Source of the DNA: Bacteroidota bacterium | GTDB lineage: Bacteria; Bacteroidota; Bacteroidia; NS11-12g; UBA955 | Direction of reading: 5' to 3' | NCBI GenBank assembly: GCA_027488495.1 | Contig: JAIYBO010000039.1 | Span: 1-8,065, forward strand | Length of the DNA stretch: 8,065 bases | Shown here: positions 5,733 to 8,065 of the stretch, piece by piece | Layout of the letters: every line of letters begins with the position of its first letter | Position numbering within the stretch: the first letter of the stretch is position 1 | The notes under the pieces: model-generated | Seen by the model: the letters and a program-made list of their open reading frames with translations, nothing else | Told to the model about the DNA's origin: nothing | Databases searched by the model: none | Program-made: the position numbers and the translations under genes

Positions 5733-6839
5733 TTAATCAAATTCTGGGTTACGTTCCATCCAACGTGGGTGGCGATATACTTTCACAGGTCTTTCAGGAA
5801 GTGTGAAAGTAAAACAGTAGTTCACTTGGATTTCATGTGTTCCAGATTGACTGCGAATCAAATTGTTCATTGGAATGTCATAAGAATAACCCACTCTCAA
5901 ACGCTGAGTTGATCCGGCACCATTGCCCAAAAGCGGCGGATAGTATCCAAACATCAATGAAAATGATTCAACACCCGTTCCGTAAGCCCTAAAGTTTGCA
6001 CCACCGGCAAACAAATCATTCCAAGTTACCATTCCTTGCAAATCAATCTGCGGTTTAACGAAACCGGAGTTCGAAGCGGCTTTCACCAAAATTGCTGGTT
6101 CTAACACCAAACTTGGATTGCCTAGGAAACTCTCTTGCTTATAACCAGCTACCAAATAGTAATGGCGTTTGGTTTGAGTTGAAATCAACCCGTACATAAA
6201 TGTTTGGGGTGTCATGTTGGTCACAGACAAACCAGCATAGGCGCCATCCATGATATTCGGCGTAGTGTAATAAGCACCCAAGCCCAAAGTAGTGCGATTG
6301 TCGCTCACGTTACCGTTTGGAATCATTGGATCTCCTGGGTCATGTGCACGCAAGCCCGCGCCGTTCAAAGATTTAGACATACTGGCAAAGTCTACACCCA
6401 ATCTGATGTTTGAACCATCCAACATGGGGTACGCCAATGCAATACCACCCTTCATGAAAGTGGTTGTCTCGTAACCGATTTTGTCGCTCACATATGAGAA
6501 AGTAGCTCCACCGTAATTTTTGTCCTTGTAAATGGCTGGAGCTGAAAATCCCAATCCCCCGGTTCTTGGGGCGATGGACGTTTGCATTTTTTCCAAATCC
6601 ATCATGATAGGATCACCATTTTGGGTTCTCAAATAAGATGTTTGATCATCAAATCCTAACCACTGTTGGTGGGTAATGGCATTCAAACAATATTGCCCTG
6701 AAGCACCCGCATATGCCGGGTTGTAGAACAACTTGTTGTAAGTAAAATGCGTAAACATTGGGTCCTGCTGAGACTGTCCCACCCAAGGTGAAACCATGCC
6801 AGCCAACGCCAATATTCTTCCCAGTATTTGTTTGTTCAT
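5733..6839 (-). CDS. porP: PorP/SprF-family type IX secretion outer-membrane protein
   Basis: From the ATG at 6839 this is a 368-residue protein of the PorP/SprF family, predicted outer-membrane beta-barrels of the T9SS. Residues 1-24 form a signal peptide. The mature start QQDPMFTHFTYNKLFYNPAYAG (about 24-45) is the family's diagnostic motif. Alternating Gly/aromatic-rich strands follow, including a C-terminal RVGYSYDIPMNNL and HEIQVNYCFTF, as in other members. Position directly upstream of gldKLMN matches the porPKLMN arrangement of Porphyromonas gingivalis, which favours PorP over a SprF paralogue. An upstream ATG at 6896 would add MGMWQFYIIFVFERYSKIG, which spoils the signal peptide and overlaps a promoter candidate, so I reject it. 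The gap to gldK is 143 bases, with no GC-rich terminator visible, so read-through is possible. Confidence 0.92.
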   Translation of the reverse strand: MNKQILGRILALAGMVSPWVGQSQQDPMFTHFTYNKLFYNPAYAGASGQYCLNAITHQQWLGFDDQTSYLRTQNGDPIMMDLEKMQTSIAPRTGGLGFSAPAIYKDKNYGGATFSYVSDKIGYETTTFMKGGIALAYPMLDGSNIRLGVDFASMSKSLNGAGLRAHDPGDPMIPNGNVSDNRTTLGLGAYYTTPNIMDGAYAGLSVTNMTPQTFMYGLISTQTKRHYYLVAGYKQESFLGNPSLVLEPAILVKAASNSGFVKPQIDLQGMVTWNDLFAGGANFRAYGTGVESFSLMFGYYPPLLGNGAGSTQRLRVGYSYDIPMNNLIRSQSGTHEIQVNYCFTFTLPERPVKVYRHPRWMERNPEFD

Positions 6840-6865
6840 ACCTATTTTGGAGTATCTCTCAAAAA

Positions 6866-6897
6866 CAAAAATGATGTAAAATTGCCACATTCCCAAA
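6866..6897 (-). promoter_or_regulatory. Possible promoter for the porP-family gene
   Basis: On the minus strand TTTG (6894-6897) is followed after 20 bases by CATTTTTG (6866-6873), one mismatch from TAnnTTTG. The predicted start near 6859 would give a leader of about 20 bases before the ATG at 6839. The mismatch is at the first, usually conserved T, so this is tentative. Confidence 0.35.
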
Positions 6898-7232
6898 CAT
6901 TTTTACAAATCATGATGCACATCAGACAAGCATTGGGGTCCAAAAATCATCTACATGCCTTCAAAAATAGCACTACCATCTAACTTCAATCCCATACCAA
7001 TTGGTAGGTAAATGTAGAAACAATGGTTTATTATTCAATGATTTACAAATCCTTCCATACAATAAAACTACCCCATTTCATTGAAAAATTCCATAGCAAC
7101 GACCATTAAATCAATCACTCAAAATCTTTCTGTAAAAAAGGTGAATATTTAATGGGGAATAACTAGTGGAAAAGTAGCACTATGGGTGTCCTTTTCACTG
7201 CGTATCATTGTATCCTAATATATACACAAATT
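6898..7232. other. Divergent intergenic region between porP and the response regulator
   Basis: About 335 AT-rich bases hold no convincing gene on either strand. The visible structure is a 12-base palindrome at 6995-7006 and an inverted pair TTCAATGA (7034-7041) and TCATTGAA (7078-7085) separated by 36 bases. I found no good Bacteroidota consensus promoter for the plus-strand regulator (TATCATTG at 7203-7210 is one base off the -7 box but lacks a -33 box), and no sigma-54 type GG-N10-GC element on either strand. No RNA gene is recognisable. Confidence 0.5.
6995..7006. repeat. 12-base palindrome, possible operator
   Basis: TACCAATTGGTA is a perfect palindrome, about 156 bases upstream of the porP-family start and 227 upstream of the response-regulator start. 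Its symmetry and its place in a divergent intergenic region suit a dimeric regulator, possibly the adjacent NtrC-type protein. No second copy is seen in the window, which argues against a multi-site enhancer. Confidence 0.4.
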
Positions 7233-8065
7233 ATGGCTGAAATATTGGTCATCGACGATGAAGCGCCGATCCGCGAAACACTCAAAGAAATCCTCGAATA
7301 CGAGAATTATACAGTAACCACGGCCGATGACGGCAACAAAGGGTTGCAATTGATACAGAAAAACGACTACGACGTTGTGCTATGTGATGTGAAAATGCCC
7401 GGCATAGACGGCATGGAGTTGTTGGATCGTGCACAAGCCTTGAGACCAGACCTCCCATTTATCATGATTTCCGGTCATGGCAATGTGGAGATGGCCATCG
7501 ACGCCACCAAAAAGGGCGCCTATGACTTTATCACCAAACCACCCGATCTAAATCGCTTGTTGATTTCCATCCGCAACGCCATCGATAGGAACAATTTGGT
7601 GAGTGAAACCAAGGTGTTGAAGCGAAAAGTGGCGAAAACTTTCGACATAATTGGAGAGACACCCGCAATTGGTAAAATCAAGGAAACCATAGAAAAAGTA
7701 GCACCCACCGAAGCCCGTGTGCTCATCACCGGTGAAAATGGCACTGGAAAAGAGCTGGTCGCCCGCTGGTTACACGAAAAAAGCCAACGTGCGTCCTATG
7801 CTTTGGTAGAGGTTAACTGCGCATCAATACCCACAGAACTTATTGAAAGTGAACTGTTTGGGCATGAAAAAGGAAGCTTCACATCGGCCATAAAACAACG
7901 CATAGGAAAATTCGAACAAGCCCATGGCGGCACCCTGTTTTTGGACGAAATTGGCGATATGAGCATGGCCGCTCAAGCGAAAGTACTTCGCGCCATACAG
8001 GAAGGTAAAATTACCCGTGTGGGTGGCGACAAAGAAATCAAAGTAGATGTGCGCATTGTGGCAGC
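7233..8065 (+). CDS. NtrC-type (sigma-54 activator) response regulator, 3'-truncated by window
   Basis: The first 277 residues are visible. Residues 1-120 form a receiver domain with acidic pocket D8/D9, phospho-acceptor D52, switch S80 and K102-P103. An AAA+ sigma-54 interaction domain begins near residue 138 (IIGETPAI). It has a Walker A GENGTGKE (167-174), the ESELFGHEKGSFTSA segment (205-219) and Walker B GTLFLDEIGD (233-242). The sigma-54 contact loop, usually GAFTGA, reads GSFTSA. The remaining AAA+ part and any C-terminal Fis-type DNA-binding domain lie past the right edge. The gene is divergent from the T9SS cluster. Its codons look richer in G/C at third positions (GGC, ACC, GCC) than the gld genes. 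No sensor kinase is visible and the target genes are unknown. The ATG at 7233 opens a standard receiver start (MAEILVIDDE); no clear Shine-Dalgarno precedes it. Confidence 0.93.
   Translation, partial: MAEILVIDDEAPIRETLKEILEYENYTVTTADDGNKGLQLIQKNDYDVVLCDVKMPGIDGMELLDRAQALRPDLPFIMISGHGNVEMAIDATKKGAYDFITKPPDLNRLLISIRNAIDRNNLVSETKVLKRKVAKTFDIIGETPAIGKIKETIEKVAPTEARVLITGENGTGKELVARWLHEKSQRASYALVEVNCASIPTELIESELFGHEKGSFTSAIKQRIGKFEQAHGGTLFLDEIGDMSMAAQAKVLRAIQEGKITRVGGDKEIKVDVRIVA

Noticed and set aside
5730..5739. Palindrome TGATTAATCA over the porP stop codon
   Set aside because: Short, AT-only core inside coding and stop sequence; no flanking symmetry, and not followed by a T-run in a useful direction.
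6840..6896. Nineteen-residue N-terminal extension of the PorP-family protein
   Set aside because: It would place an extra hydrophobic, aromatic-rich stretch before a good signal peptide; the ATG at 6839 gives a normal export signal.
6897..7232. Sigma-54 promoter upstream of porP or the regulator
   Set aside because: No GG-N10-GC element found on either strand; the nearest candidates have wrong spacing.
7520..7744. Minus-strand open frame of 74 codons inside the response regulator
   Set aside because: It lies wholly inside the plus-strand receiver/AAA+ gene, whose motifs are unambiguous, and its product resembles nothing.

Overview
The window looks like a chromosomal segment of a Bacteroidota bacterium. 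The evidence is a five-gene set encoding the core of the type IX secretion system (T9SS) and gliding-motility machinery, in the canonical order porP-gldK-gldL-gldM-gldN. Two promoters also match the Bacteroidota consensus (TTTG, 19 bases, TAnnTTTG), and most genes lack Shine-Dalgarno sequences. I cannot resolve the family or genus from the sequence alone.

Layout. Bases 1-626 (minus strand) carry a DUF177/YceD-family gene followed by the start of rpmF (ribosomal protein L32), which runs off the left edge. This pair has its own promoter at about 645-675. A rho-independent terminator at 711-740, reading on the minus strand, separates it from the T9SS cluster. Bases 794-5589 (minus strand) hold gldK, gldL, gldM and gldN in transcription order, with a near-perfect promoter at 5627-5657. 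Bases 5733-6839 (minus strand) hold a PorP/SprF-family gene with a weaker promoter candidate. A 393-base divergent intergenic region (6840-7232) contains a 12-base palindrome. Bases 7233-8065 (plus strand) are the first 277 codons of an NtrC-type response regulator with receiver and AAA+ domains, cut by the right edge.

How the genes work together. In characterised Bacteroidota, GldL and GldM form the proton-driven inner-membrane motor. GldK (lipoprotein) and GldN form a periplasmic ring at the outer membrane, and PorP is an outer-membrane beta-barrel partner. Here GldL keeps the intramembrane residues linked to proton use, GldM keeps the matching N-terminal arginine, and GldK has the FGE-sulfatase fold without the catalytic cysteine pair. 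The divergent regulator might control the cluster, but no sigma-54 promoter is visible next to it, so that link is only positional.

Novelty. I see a well-conserved known system and no clear new one. The points worth a second look are regulatory sites, the GSFTSA variant of the sigma-54 contact loop, the unusually long N-region of the GldK signal peptide, and the single strong Shine-Dalgarno in front of gldM.
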